The notes beneath the pieces were generated by a model. That model saw nothing but the letters and a program-made list of their open reading frames with translations, was not told where the DNA came from and ran no database searches. DNA of 64,000 nucleotides from Pyxicephalus adspersus (lineage: Eukaryota > Chordata > Amphibia > Anura > Pyxicephalidae). The position numbers and the translations under genes were made by a program. The stretch lies in assembly GCF_032062135.1 (NCBI RefSeq), contig NC_092859.1:36226286-36290285 (forward strand), given 5' to 3'. Positions 32,149 through 41,994 of this stretch are shown one piece after another; positions within the stretch are counted from its first letter, which is position 1; each line of letters begins with the position of its first letter.

Positions 32149-33215
32149 CACGCAAGACTGTGGTGGTCAGAGGTTGTGCTCTGCTCTACGTAGTAAATAA
32201 GCAAAATTTATTTTTCTACTTACACACGTATTTCCTTTCTTTCAGATCATGTCTGGCTCTGCTGTTTCTTGTCACAAGTGCCTAAACAACCCTGATTCAT
32301 TTTGTTATATCTGTGGCAGTTTCACATTACCAGTCAAAGGGCGAACATGAGCACATTTGTAGAGCAAGCCTATTTGGCATATTTCAAAGTTAAACTTGGT
32401 AATCAAGATAAGTCTTGGGCCCTTCATAAGGTGTGCAAACAGTATATAACAAGAAAAATAAATGTAACATAGAGTATCCTAGTCTATCATCGGCTATATG
32501 CCCAGTGGCTCATCCAGATGTAATCCCAGTGCCAGTTTTTGTTACACTACCCTCCCTGGAAGAACATGATTATGGTGATGAACTAGGTGACAACAAATGA
32601 TAAATTGTTTGAAATTGAAGAAGACTCTGTTCATAAGGGATTTGATTAGCATGAGTTGAGTGATTTGGGACTATCGAAGAAGTCTTCAGAATTCCTAGCA
32701 TCAAGACTGCGTGAGAAAAACTTACTTGTAAAAGGAACAAAGGGATTGTACTTTCGCATTTCTGCAGTACTTTAGATCTGACAGTGGCTTTGTGTATTGC
32801 CATAACATACCCGGTTTAATGGAGGAATTGGGAGTTTCAATCTATAACTCAACTGAATGGCGACTATTCATCAATAGCTCAAAGCGGAGCTTAAAGTGTG
32901 TCCTCCTTCACAATAGCAATATTTTTGGGTCAGTCCCAATTGGCCATTCAGTTTCTCTTTGTGAAGAATATGCAGACATAAAGAGTCATTGAGTTGTTGC
33001 AATATCACCAACACAACTGGGTCATTTGTGTGACCTTAAAATGGTATGCTTCCTTCCTGGTCAGCAACGGGATACACCAAGTATCCCTGTTATCTGTGCA
33101 TGTGGGACAGCAGAGCTCGTGAGAGGCATTGGGTGGAAAGAAATTGGCCTCCAAGATCTGCCCTAAAACCAGGTCATCCAAACACTCTACATGAGCCACT
33201 TGTTGATAGAAAGAA

Positions 33216-33560
33216 TTATTATTATTATTATTATTATTATGGTTTCAAATGACAGAAGAAGCCGGGTAGGCAAGTTTGAAAAAATGGGTTTTGAGTGCTC
33301 TTTTAAATGAGCAGAAAGTAGGAGCAAGCCGAATAGGACGAGGAAGACCATTCCAGAGAGTTGGAGCAGCTCTAGAAAAGTCTTGTATTCGTGCGTGTGA
33401 TGAGGTTATGAGTGAGGAAGTCATTAGTAGGTCATTGGAGGAGCGGAAAGAGCGGCAAGGGGAGTATTTTTTAACCATGTCAGAGATGTAAGTGGGACAA
33501 TAACTGTGTAGGGATTTGAAGGCAAAGCACAGGAGCTTAAATTTGATTCTAAGGTGAAAA
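33216..33560 (-). mobile_element. L2/CR1-type LINE C-terminus and tail inserted in copy B
   Basis: The minus strand encodes the end of an L2-like ORF2 (AAPTLWNGLPRPIR, then [19 protein letters not shown]), ending in an (AAT)n tail seen as ATT repeats at 33217-33240. The same C-terminus occurs at 48600-48660. The gene reading resumes on both sides, so it is a true insertion. Confidence 0.82.
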
Positions 33561-33934
33561 GTTATATTCCCGCCTCTGCACATGAAACGGGGTCTGATTA
33601 AGCAGTTTGTTAAAGCTTTGCCAACTGAAGGAGATGTTTCAAGTACCTCATTTTGGCATTTCCTAGCCTGTCATTTGAAAAAATAAAGGCCGGTGTGTTT
33701 GATGGTCCACAGATTCGCAAGCTCATCAAAGATGAACATTTTATCAGGACAATGTCAGAAGACAAAAAGAATGCTTGGTTATCATTCAATGCCATTGTCA
33801 AGGACTTTCTTGGAAACACACGAGCAAATAATTACACAGAAATTGTCCAGAAACTCTTGGAGACGTACAAAATGCTTTGTTGCAATATGAGCATCAAGGT
33901 GCATTTTCTAAATAGCTATCTTTCTAACTTCCTG

Positions 33935-34165
33935 CAGAGGGGTCTGGGTGAGTCTATGAAGCTGACCATTCCTGGGCTGTCATCACTATCCCTGGCAATC
34001 TACTTAATGAACTGCTGGCCTACAACATGTATGCAGCCAGTAAAACAGGAATATTTGCACTGCATACTTGTTCCAGTTCAGTGAATCACTCAATAGAGTA
34101 GTCAAAGGATCTATAATAGCCCCTTACAGACGTCAGATATACATTGGAAAACTGTCGCTGGATTA
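33935..34165 (+). repeat. Third copy of the 20131/20922 repeat, inside copy B
   Basis: Contains CTATGAAGCTGACCATTCCTGG, ATGCAGCCAGTAAAACAGGAAT and CAAAGGATCTATAATAGCCCC, as in the inverted repeat at 20.1-20.9 kb. It lies between the codons for HFLNSYLSNF and DYFPENLG. In copy A these two blocks are contiguous, so this is an insertion. Confidence 0.75.
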
Positions 34166-35242
34166 CTTCCCAGAAAACCTTGGTGCAGTGAATGATGAGC
34201 AAGGAGAACGATTCCACCAGGATTTGAAGGTCATGGAAGGACAGTATCAGGGTAGATGGAATGTACATATGATGGCTGTCTATTGTTGGAACATCCGGCG
34301 GGATTGTCCTAACACTGAACACTCCAGGAAAAGTTAAAAGCATACATTTTTGCTTTAACCGCTTACCCCATTATTTACAAATGTTTTACTGTAAAAAATG
34401 TCATAAAGTAACAAAAAAAAACCTTTGTATGAATAAAATAAATTCAAACAGTACATTCAAGTTATAATTTCATAATTTTTTCATTGTTTGTAAAATTTGT
34501 ATGTTTTTTGACAAAAATGGAGAGGGGCAAATGGGTCAAAATGGGTTTTGACAAAAACCCTGTATCGTAAAAACTGCATGTGATAGCAAAAAACTTGGAT
34601 CATTTCTGGATTCACCACCCCAAAATTAGTGAAGTGAGAAAATTAGGCATTTCAATATACACCCCTCTTATTTTCTCCTCCCCTCAACCAAATGTTCTTT
34701 TTCATGATTGCAGAAAAAAAACCTTCTTATCTCAATCCAAACTCTATCAACAGGTACATTATTCACTATACAAATTAACGTAGGTACAACTAATTCATTG
34801 ATATATTTCACCAATGACCAAAATATGGGTTATATTATTGATCCCCTATTATTTTTTCTATTTCTCCTGTTCACAGTATAAAGTTATAATTAAGGTTATC
34901 AGCTTTAACAACAAAATTCCCCTTTAAAACATCTAGGTATTTCAAATTATAACAGTTCTTAAGGTAGGAATTTGAGGTAAGAAATATATTCACTTCTAAA
35001 TCGCTATACTTTAAGCACCTTAAATAAACACTGTAAATAATTCTCATAACTTCTCACTCTACTTCTTTAGATATGAATATTTGGGCATACCTGTCCATAT
35101 CTTGGATCTTAATATCATCTTCTGGCCCCATTAAACTCATTAGAAAACCAAAGTAACTAACCCTGTCATACACTCAGTTCTAAATAAGTTCTATCTTAAC
35201 TTCTATATCAAACAAAATTAAAAAATCATTACATTAACTGAA

Positions 35243-35262
35243 TTACCCCCCCCCCCCCACAC
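35243..35262 (+). repeat. Poly(C) run
   Basis: A run of about 14 C residues in AT-rich sequence, inside the PLE-B interior. Nothing else is attached to it. Confidence 0.8.
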
Positions 35263-35634
35263 CTCTCCTTCCCTACTGGGGACAGCAGCAATGCAATCAG
35301 TACAGATTACTTTTCCTATTGACACTTTTCCATAATTTTGGAACAGCCAGACACACAACTGTAAGTAACTAAAAAAATTGTTATTTTCTTTATATGACAC
35401 CTATCTAATTTAATGATCAAATTAATGTTATTATCACAATTTCGAAGAACATATATTTTATGTATGTATATCGATTAAATGACTCATTACATTATGATCA
35501 CAGTTAGTTGTGTTTCTGGTCATATATGATAAATTATCTCTGTAACAATTTACATACGTTTATTGAACCATAATCACAATCTATTTTGAATATTAATATC
35601 TTTATTAAATATGAAATAATTGATTCTAAATACC

Positions 35635-35990
35635 ATTTTTTGAACATTATAGTATGAGTCCAATAAGCCTTGATATCCCCTGATGAAGCCAATTTAGGCG
35701 AAACGCGTCGGAAAAAAGACTTATTGTATGATTCTGGTAACTAAAACATCATTGTATTTACAACAATCATAAGCAGTTCTTGAGCCGACCCTGTATTTCT
35801 TCAGGAACATAGCATGAATATATTTTGTTTTTTATTCATTTGTTGAAATTTTGTGTTACTGTAATTTAGGCTAATCATTAAGGAATAAAGTAATTGTTTT
35901 TATCTATACTAACCCTGTGCCTTAAAAAAGAGCCTCCTTCTCTCTTTCCCCTCTTCTGCTATTACTTACCTTGATCATGAAACACATCTG
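35635..35990 (+). repeat. Right pseudo-LTR-like arm (PLE-B)
   Basis: Inverted counterpart of 31787-32148. It ends at the reverse complement of the left outer end (CCTTGATCATGAAACACATC). Confidence 0.82.
35672..35715 (+). ncRNA. Hammerhead ribozyme motif, right PLE-B arm
   Basis: CTGATGA at 35680-35686, helix II AGCC-AATTT-AGGC (35687-35699), GAAA at 35700-35703, then CGCGTCGG. All invariant core positions of a minimal type I hammerhead are present, with the very short helix III seen in Penelope and retrozyme hammerheads. It is the best preserved ribozyme motif in the window. Cleavage is predicted after the GTC. Confidence 0.72.
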
Positions 35991-38420
35991 TAAAATGTTG
36001 GCATTCACTTTTTTAGGTCACCAATATAGAGAGTGGATTTTCCCAGCAGGAACATGAGCAGCAAATCCAAACTTTATCCAAAACAAAAAAGTTAGTTGTG
36101 GCTGTTAGACTTTATTCTAAAATACGGAAAATAAAAAATTTAAACCAGATGTCCCAAGGTAAATGCAAATTTCAGTAGTATTTAGTTTCAGGTTACCTCT
36201 AAGGGACCAATCAGAGACATTGGAAATATTTTATCCCCTCTGGTATTAAAGATAGCCTTCTGTAAGTGATATGCCAGGTCCCATCCATATTCCTATCCCT
36301 GGTACAGTTTTTGAAATAAGTTGTTGTTCTGACTTTTGCATCTATACCTACTGTTCCAGTTACCTGCCATGCCCCCTCCTAAAGGCTCCTGTCACCTGCC
36401 AGGCACAAGGGTCCTACTGTCTCCTGTACAGTTATTGGAATGAGCTGCTCACATTATTTGTGCACCTGGGCCACCTGCCATTGTTACCTTGCCACCCACA
36501 CTTTTTAATATAAGCAATATCTTGCAAAGGCAGGTAAAGTTTTGGGAGAAAATTTTACTTTTACACTTATGACTATAGCATTTGTTACCTCTCACTTAAC
36601 CTTCCTGATACCTGGAAGGCACAAAATCTGAATAATATCCAAGCATCTTTGGCATCATTTTTGGAATATGTGTCCCTACTGCTTACTCTATGTACACTGT
36701 AAAAACAAAGAAAAGCATTGAAATACATTTTTTTACACATGTTAGAAGATGTTGTGTGGTTTTTCTAAAATCCCCAGACAAAATGTTTCCATTATTTGGC
36801 CTCATCATCTCACCAAACCATTCTGCACATTTTGGCATCATTTACTAATTTGTAGAAGTCACTTTTTTAATCCTGGTTTGGCATCCCATAACATTTATGT
36901 GAGTTAGTGTAATCATTCAAACTTTATTGATTTTTTTTTAAGTTCAGTTAGAACTTTTAGATTTGCTTACTTCTGTTTTCTATGCGTACAGCTTAATTCT
37001 TGAGCTAGCCCCCCACACTGATTGTAGTTTTAGTACTGCAAACCTTGTGGTTTTCACATGGACATTAATTGGTTTTATGCAAATTCAAATCGCAACCTGC
37101 ATTAGCCAAAAAGAATTAAGAGTTATATAACTTAAACAGAAAATTGGTTAATATGGGTTAATGCACTTTGAACTTTGTTGAAAAACACATTAAAACCCAA
37201 TTTATTATTACAAACATTTCAGCTTTACTACCAATGCCCCATTCTCAGATCCTTTTCCTGAGTCTTAGGTAAATAGTTCTGCTTACCTCTCCCTATTGGT
37301 TGGAACACAGAAAGCAAACTAATCTTACATGAGGAATCCAGAGGAAAAACATTGTACTAACAGTAACAAATATCCAAGTGCTCCTCATGGTGCCTCCAAC
37401 ACACACTCACCACATGACTTTTTTACCTCTCTTCCAAGATCAATTGTTTAAAAAGTTTTTTTCAGTCTTCGCAGCACAAACTTTCCCTATGTCAGCACAT
37501 GAAGATCTCTGCTTCACATGAGGCAGTGTTCTGTTTTTGTCACTAGATAGCAGCAATGTCTAATTGCTGCACGAAACACATAAAAAGAAAATCAGGACAG
37601 GTTCTCATAAAGTGCTCAGGTTCTATTGTGTGGATTTTAGAAACAATGTCCTTTTGAAACACCTTTAAATTTAGTGTAAATACAAGATAAAAATAAATAC
37701 AAAAATTGCATTTTTTCCAAAAGTGCAAAGGAGTCAACAGTTGGGCCAATGTATTTGACATTTAAGGTTCTAAGTCCATTCAAACTTATTGCAAGTGCAG
37801 TTGACCTGCATTTGACCTGCTAAAGCAGACTTGTAAAGTGAACCTGTTTTTTTTCACATAAACATGAGTTTTTTCCTGTTAAAAATTGATCTGGTCGTTG
37901 CCTATGACAGGTTGCAAATGATAAATGGTTACTGGTTGCAGACACAGTAAGTATTTCACACTTACCAACTACCGGTATATACCTCTTATCCTGCTATGCC
38001 CCCATTTTGCATAGAGTAAAAGTTTATAAATAAACGTTTGGTTAAACAGAAGCTATGTAAAAGGTCTGGTGCAAACTAATACTTTTGTTAATAAATAATA
38101 TAAAATAACATTCATTGAACTTGCCCACACTTTCAAGTTTACACATGCTACCTCCTCCTCCTACCACAATGCAGTGATCAGTGCCCCTTACCTGATCTCA
38201 AGATCAAGTAACCAAGGTGAATCCCAGCACTTGCGTGATCCTTATTTTGTATAAATGGGCTCCCTAGTTATAAAGATCCTTTGTGTATCTGCACAGTGTG
38301 TACACCATGGCTGTGTCTTACTGATTAGTGCTGCCACATGAAGTAGAAGGGAATGTGCATACTCCTAAAGTGCATTCAAACCAAAAACAATTTTTTAGTA
38401 AATTTGTAATATTGACTCAC
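35991..38420. other. Stretch without recognisable gene
   Basis: AT-rich; the 80-codon plus-strand frame at 36271-36513 is Cys-, Pro- and Leu-rich but matches no family I know. No repeats of clear structure. Confidence 0.5.
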
Positions 38421-38425
38421 TGTAT

Positions 38426-39260
38426 ACATGACTAGTGTAGCTCGGACATTTGCCCAATTTTTCCCTCACACATGCCTTTCCCCACCTCCTCCCAACTTGC
38501 AAGCCCCCCAAAACCCTACCAGTGACACACTGACAACTTAATTGACTTAAAAAATGGCTGGCAAGCAGCTGTTTATTTAACACAAATAAATATCCAATTT
38601 ACATTTGCATAAATACTAAACTAATAAAACGTTATATAAATTTACAACTCAGCATAAATTAACATACAAATTAGCATACCCATTAACATAATACAATCCT
38701 CAAAGATTTTATTTACACCGCCAAATCTTTACAACCATATACCAACTATGTTCCCTTTGTACTAACACAACCAACCAGTTTTAACCCAATCAACTAGGCT
38801 GCAGGTCTTGGAAGGTAAAGTCTGCATCACCACTGCATATAGACCTCGACCATCACCATTAATACCACACTTGTCCCTTGCCGCCCAGCACCGCCTCAGG
38901 GCCTACACCGTACCAAACTTAAAGGAGCATCCCACCAGCTTGGTTGCCCCTCCATAAAAATATCCCCAGACTCTCACCTTCCACAAGACCTCAACTGCTC
39001 CCCTTAAGACAACCCTAATCCTTTTAACAGGTCAGGTGGGAGGGAAATTTTTCTCCTGCAAAAACTGTCCCTAATTTTTTTCTTTACGCCATATATCCTT
39101 TCTTATTCTCCTCCCACCTTTACTTTGGACCCGACCCTCCAACTAACCCCTCCTTAATCTTTCCACTCACTGTTTAACCCTTTCCCCCCTTTTTGGGAAG
39201 CCCTTGCATCCTGTCATGTAGCCCCTGCACTTAGTTCCTTGCTGTAGGCCTCTCTGATCA
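38426..39260 (-). mobile_element. Short Ngaro-like non-autonomous element, copy i
   Basis: Shares its right-hand (sense 3') end with copies ii and iii: CATGAC, a short spacer, then AGCTCGGAC near 38430, and TGGCTGGCAAGCAGC followed by TTTATT (reverse AATAAA) at 38572-38577. In sense orientation this is AATAAA followed by a GCTTGCCAGCCA segment, resembling the AATAAA...GGCCAATTT end of both full Ngaro elements. The interior has no reading frame. The far end (GTAGCCCCTGCACTTAGTTCC to 39260) resembles copy iii. Confidence 0.55.
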
Positions 39261-39264
39261 TGAA

Positions 39265-40005
39265 GGCAATACTTTATTTTGTGTTTTTGCCTTTTGTGAA
39301 CCTAATAACAAATTTCTTACCTGGAGCAAGTTTTATGGGGTTTCTGCCAGTAAATCTGAGCAGCTGGAAGATGCCAACTATACATGATATAATAATAGGT
39401 GAACCTTGTCTTCAATGGGCAAAAATAGGTGCACAGACCTTAAAAAATATCTATTAAAATCTATCAAATACAGATACAGATATTCGTGTGTCAAACATAG
39501 AATTCTTACTGATCTTTTCAATATGTAAGAACATTTCTCTATGAGGCAGATACACAAATCCTCAGTGTATAATATAATTCATCTCAGGCACGAGACATCT
39601 CCACATGCAGGTCACCTAGATATTGCCTTCTCCATTTTGCTTGCTGTATGAAAGCAATGTAGGTAAAGACAAAAAATACATAACTTATTTCCTTTTTATG
39701 TACTGGGGCTTTTTGTATTGCTTCAGATATAGTTGACATGATAGGATAGTCAAGTAACAATTATGCAGTGGCACTGCCTGTCACTTCATCAGAAAGATAT
39801 GAACAGGAAGTGGAGAATAAGGAAGACAAAAAAATGTTTAGAGGCTTAAGGGATATTTCCTGATGATAGCTCTCTGCAGTGATAATATTTACTGACGTTA
39901 TTTATATCATGTTAAACCAGTTTAACTGCGATTACTAGCTCATGTATGACCTGTCATCACATTTCTGCTATAGGTCGAAATACTTACTATGAGAGCAGTG
40001 GGATG
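39265..40005. other. Stretch without recognisable gene
   Basis: Sequence between two short Ngaro-like copies. A 65-codon frame at 39260-39457 is hydrophobic at its start but unsupported. Nothing else seen. Confidence 0.5.
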
Positions 40006-40007
40006 CA

Positions 40008-40700
40008 TCCATGACCAGAGTAGCTCGGACCATCTATTCCAACCTTGATCTTTCCCCACCAACCTCTTTTCCTCCCCCATCAAACACCCAACCCTACTTA
40101 CCAACCATTCCCCAACCATTAATGACACATACACCAATATGGGCTTAAAATGGCTGGCAAGCATCCATTTATTAATCCATAAAAGGGTAAATTAACTGTT
40201 CAATAAATAACCCATAATAAAATAAATAAAAAATGAATAACAAAACTTTAAACAGGTAAATTTCAGCAAAATTTGACATAACAAAAATACCCCAAATAAT
40301 ATACCCTAACTAATTAATAACCAAATTTCCACCATTTAACAAAACGCGACCATACGCAACAATAACCCCCAATATACAAAAAAACTCCAACTTTTAAGAT
40401 ATAAACCCAGATAACCACACTGCTGGTCACAGAAGGCAAAATCTGCACCCAACAGGAAGTTAACCCTTCCAACAACTCCACCTTGGCCCCTAGCCACCCA
40501 GCACCGCCTCATTAGCCATGAACATCCTTTCACCATAAAGTGGGGCGGACCCCACCAAAAAGGGTCCCCCCAGCCTAAATCCACCACATATTCACCACAG
40601 ATCCGAGCCCTGGATCTTTGCCTTCCAAAACCCCAACCGCCAGCTCACTATCCTCCCCAACTACACATAAATAACCAAAAGGATGGGTCGGCGGGAAGAC
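40008..40700 (-). mobile_element. Short Ngaro-like non-autonomous element, copy ii
   Basis: Same order as copy i: CATGACCAGAGTAGCTCGGAC at 40008, TGGCTGGCAAGCATCC with TTTATT at 40168-40173, then CTGGTCACAGAAGGCAAAATC and CAGCACCGCCTCA, shared with copies i and iii. It seems truncated near 40700 relative to them. Confidence 0.55.
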
Positions 40701-40985
40701 AGGTTTTAGAGTTTATATATGACAGGGGTTTTAAAGCCTTAACTGTAATTAACATTGCAAGTTTTGCAATATTAAGAAAGAGAACGGGGGGTGGGGCAGT
40801 GAGGGAAGAGGTGACTTTGTATCCCAAAAACGTTTAACAATTAAAAGACTTTTACTATTAAAGCATAAAGTTTATCCAACAATAAGAGTTACTGGTGGAT
40901 CCTCATAGGTTGTCATCCCGAGGCTGGAATTTCATTGGTGTGTTCTTCCTGCTGTAGCTCTCTATACCCATAAGACTGGAGTCAT

Positions 40986-41169
40986 TGCCCCTGATTCATC
41001 ATTGAAATCCGCGATCGCTGGAAGCGCGATAATACGCGCGACCCGCGATCGCGGATTACCGCTGCGCGAGCTTTTCCGGTTGTTGAATAGCGCGATCGCG
41101 CGCGATTCCGGATCGCTAATACGAATGCGCGACCGATAATCCGATTTTGCTTGATGAATCAGGGGCATT
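40986..41169. mobile_element. CpG-rich MITE with perfect 16-bp ends
   Basis: The ends are TGCCCCTGATTCATCA and TGATGAATCAGGGGCA. The interior is extremely CpG-rich (GCGATCGCG, CGCGCGATTCC, GCGATAATACGCGCGAC) in AT-rich surroundings, with self-complementary CGCGATCGCG-type words. The right end of a second copy begins this window. No reading frame. Superfamily unassigned because the target duplication is unclear. Confidence 0.8.
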
Positions 41170-41171
41170 GA

Positions 41172-41330
41172 GTCTGATTTATCAAAGCTCTCCACAACAG
41201 AGGAAGACTATAATGAGTAAACCTGTATGATCCATCAAACCTGAAATGGATCTGGTCAGTTTCAAAAGCATTTGCCAAACATCTTCTCCAGTCTTAAAAA
41301 GCTTTAATACATTTCGCCCAGTATGTCTCT
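41172..41330. mobile_element. Worn copy of the 31089 MITE
   Basis: TCTGATTTATCAAAGCTCTCC at the left, CCTGAAATGGATCTGGTC in the middle and AGTCTTAAAAAGCTTTAATACA at the right parallel the 31089-31302 element. It directly abuts the CpG-rich MITE. Confidence 0.55.
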
Positions 41331-41334
41331 CCCA

Positions 41335-41800
41335 AGGGGGTGCTTGTCTAACTGGACAGGCAGATGTTGTCAGGTCATGGTGGACCCACAGAAGTAAGAT
41401 TTTGTGTAGAGACAACTAGGGGGTCAGTCGTGATCACACAACTAGGTGTCAGTAACCAGGCCGAAGTTCAGGGCAGGGAGGACAAAGTGGCCTCTAGGAT
41501 CAGGCAGAAGGTCAGGACAAGGTACAGGCTGGGAGGTTGCTGGGGAGAGTCTCGGATGCCTAGGAGTTGTTTTATATCACCAGCCACCATTACACCTGAG
41601 GCTAAAATACCCTCCACCTTTTAAGGGCCCTTTTTCCCTGTGCTGTGTCGATGTGTGCATGACCGCCCATAGACAAGGCCAGGGAGTGTGACTGCATGCT
41701 CTGTTAGGCAGTAAGTGAGAGCTAGTGCTGAGCCTGACAGCTCGGCAGGGCAGACAGGCACAGGAGCCTACAGGACAGTTCAGTGGCATGGTCTTTGGTA
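41335..41800. repeat. Candidate dispersed repeat of unknown class
   Basis: The less AT-rich block with AGGATCAGGCAGAAGGTCAGG phrasing is reminiscent of 11890-12620. The frames here (81-86 codons) are not supported by any motif. Confidence 0.3.
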
Positions 41801-41837
41801 GTAGACAATGTATGGTAGGTATGTCTCAGCCAGCACA

Positions 41838-41992
41838 AGTCCAGCATCACCAGCCGGCAGGCATCATAAAGCAAAAGTCCACCCTGAGGCAGTGAGTATC
41901 AAAATGTCCAGCCTCAGCCAGCAGAATTGGTCCAGCATTTCCTATCCCAAGTCCAGCATCACCAAGCAGAAGTCAGTCATCATGGATTTTTA
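41838..41992 (+). repeat. Short imperfect tandem repeat (AGTCCAGCATCACCA-like)
   Basis: AAGTCCAGCATCACCAG at 41838, CCTCAGCCAGCAGAATTGGTCCAGCA near 41911 and AAGTCCAGCATCACCAAGCAG near 41949 repeat the same words with variable spacing. Confidence 0.5.
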
Positions 41993-41994
41993 AG

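Larger units (their letters stand above)
32157..34337 (+). pseudogene. Decayed multicopy gene, copy B (cc8L18.2-like uncharacterised family)
   Basis: Plus-strand homologue of copy A. Blocks in order: intron-like acceptor TTTCTTTCAG near 32246, DSFCYICGSF, GFD-HELSD region at 32640, NSTEWRLFINSSKRSL at 32845-32890, YPCYLCMWDSRARERHWVER at 33070-33140, LKPGHPNTLHEPLVDRK to 33215, an inserted LINE end, LSFEKIKAGVFDGPQIRKLI at 33667-33735, NAWLSFNAIVKDFLGNTRANN, LLETYKMLCCNMSIKVHF to 33910, an inserted repeat, then DYFPENLGAVNDEQGERFHQD and YQGRWNVHMMAVYCWNIRRD to 34290. It lacks ~135 bp after the first zinc block relative to copy A and has several stops. The strong FPENLGAV-D-QGERFHQD block is the family's most conserved part. 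Function unknown; I name no activity. Confidence 0.78.
31787..35990. mobile_element. Composite block: hammerhead-bearing inverted arms around gene copy B
   Basis: Two inverted arms (31787-32148 and 35635-35990) enclose a 3.5-kb interior. The interior holds the plus-strand decayed gene copy B (32157-34337) and AT-rich sequence (34340-35630) in which I find no Penelope RT or endonuclease. The arms carry hammerhead motifs typical of Penelope pseudo-LTRs. Outer ends read GATGTGTTTCATGATCAAGG and its inverse. It may be a Penelope derivative carrying foreign cargo, a Penelope copy invaded by a gene copy, or two unrelated insertions. Confidence 0.55.

Noticed and set aside
36271..36513. 80-codon Cys/Pro-rich frame as a secreted peptide gene
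   Set aside because: No clear signal peptide cleavage pattern or family match, and no promoter or splice evidence; could be chance.
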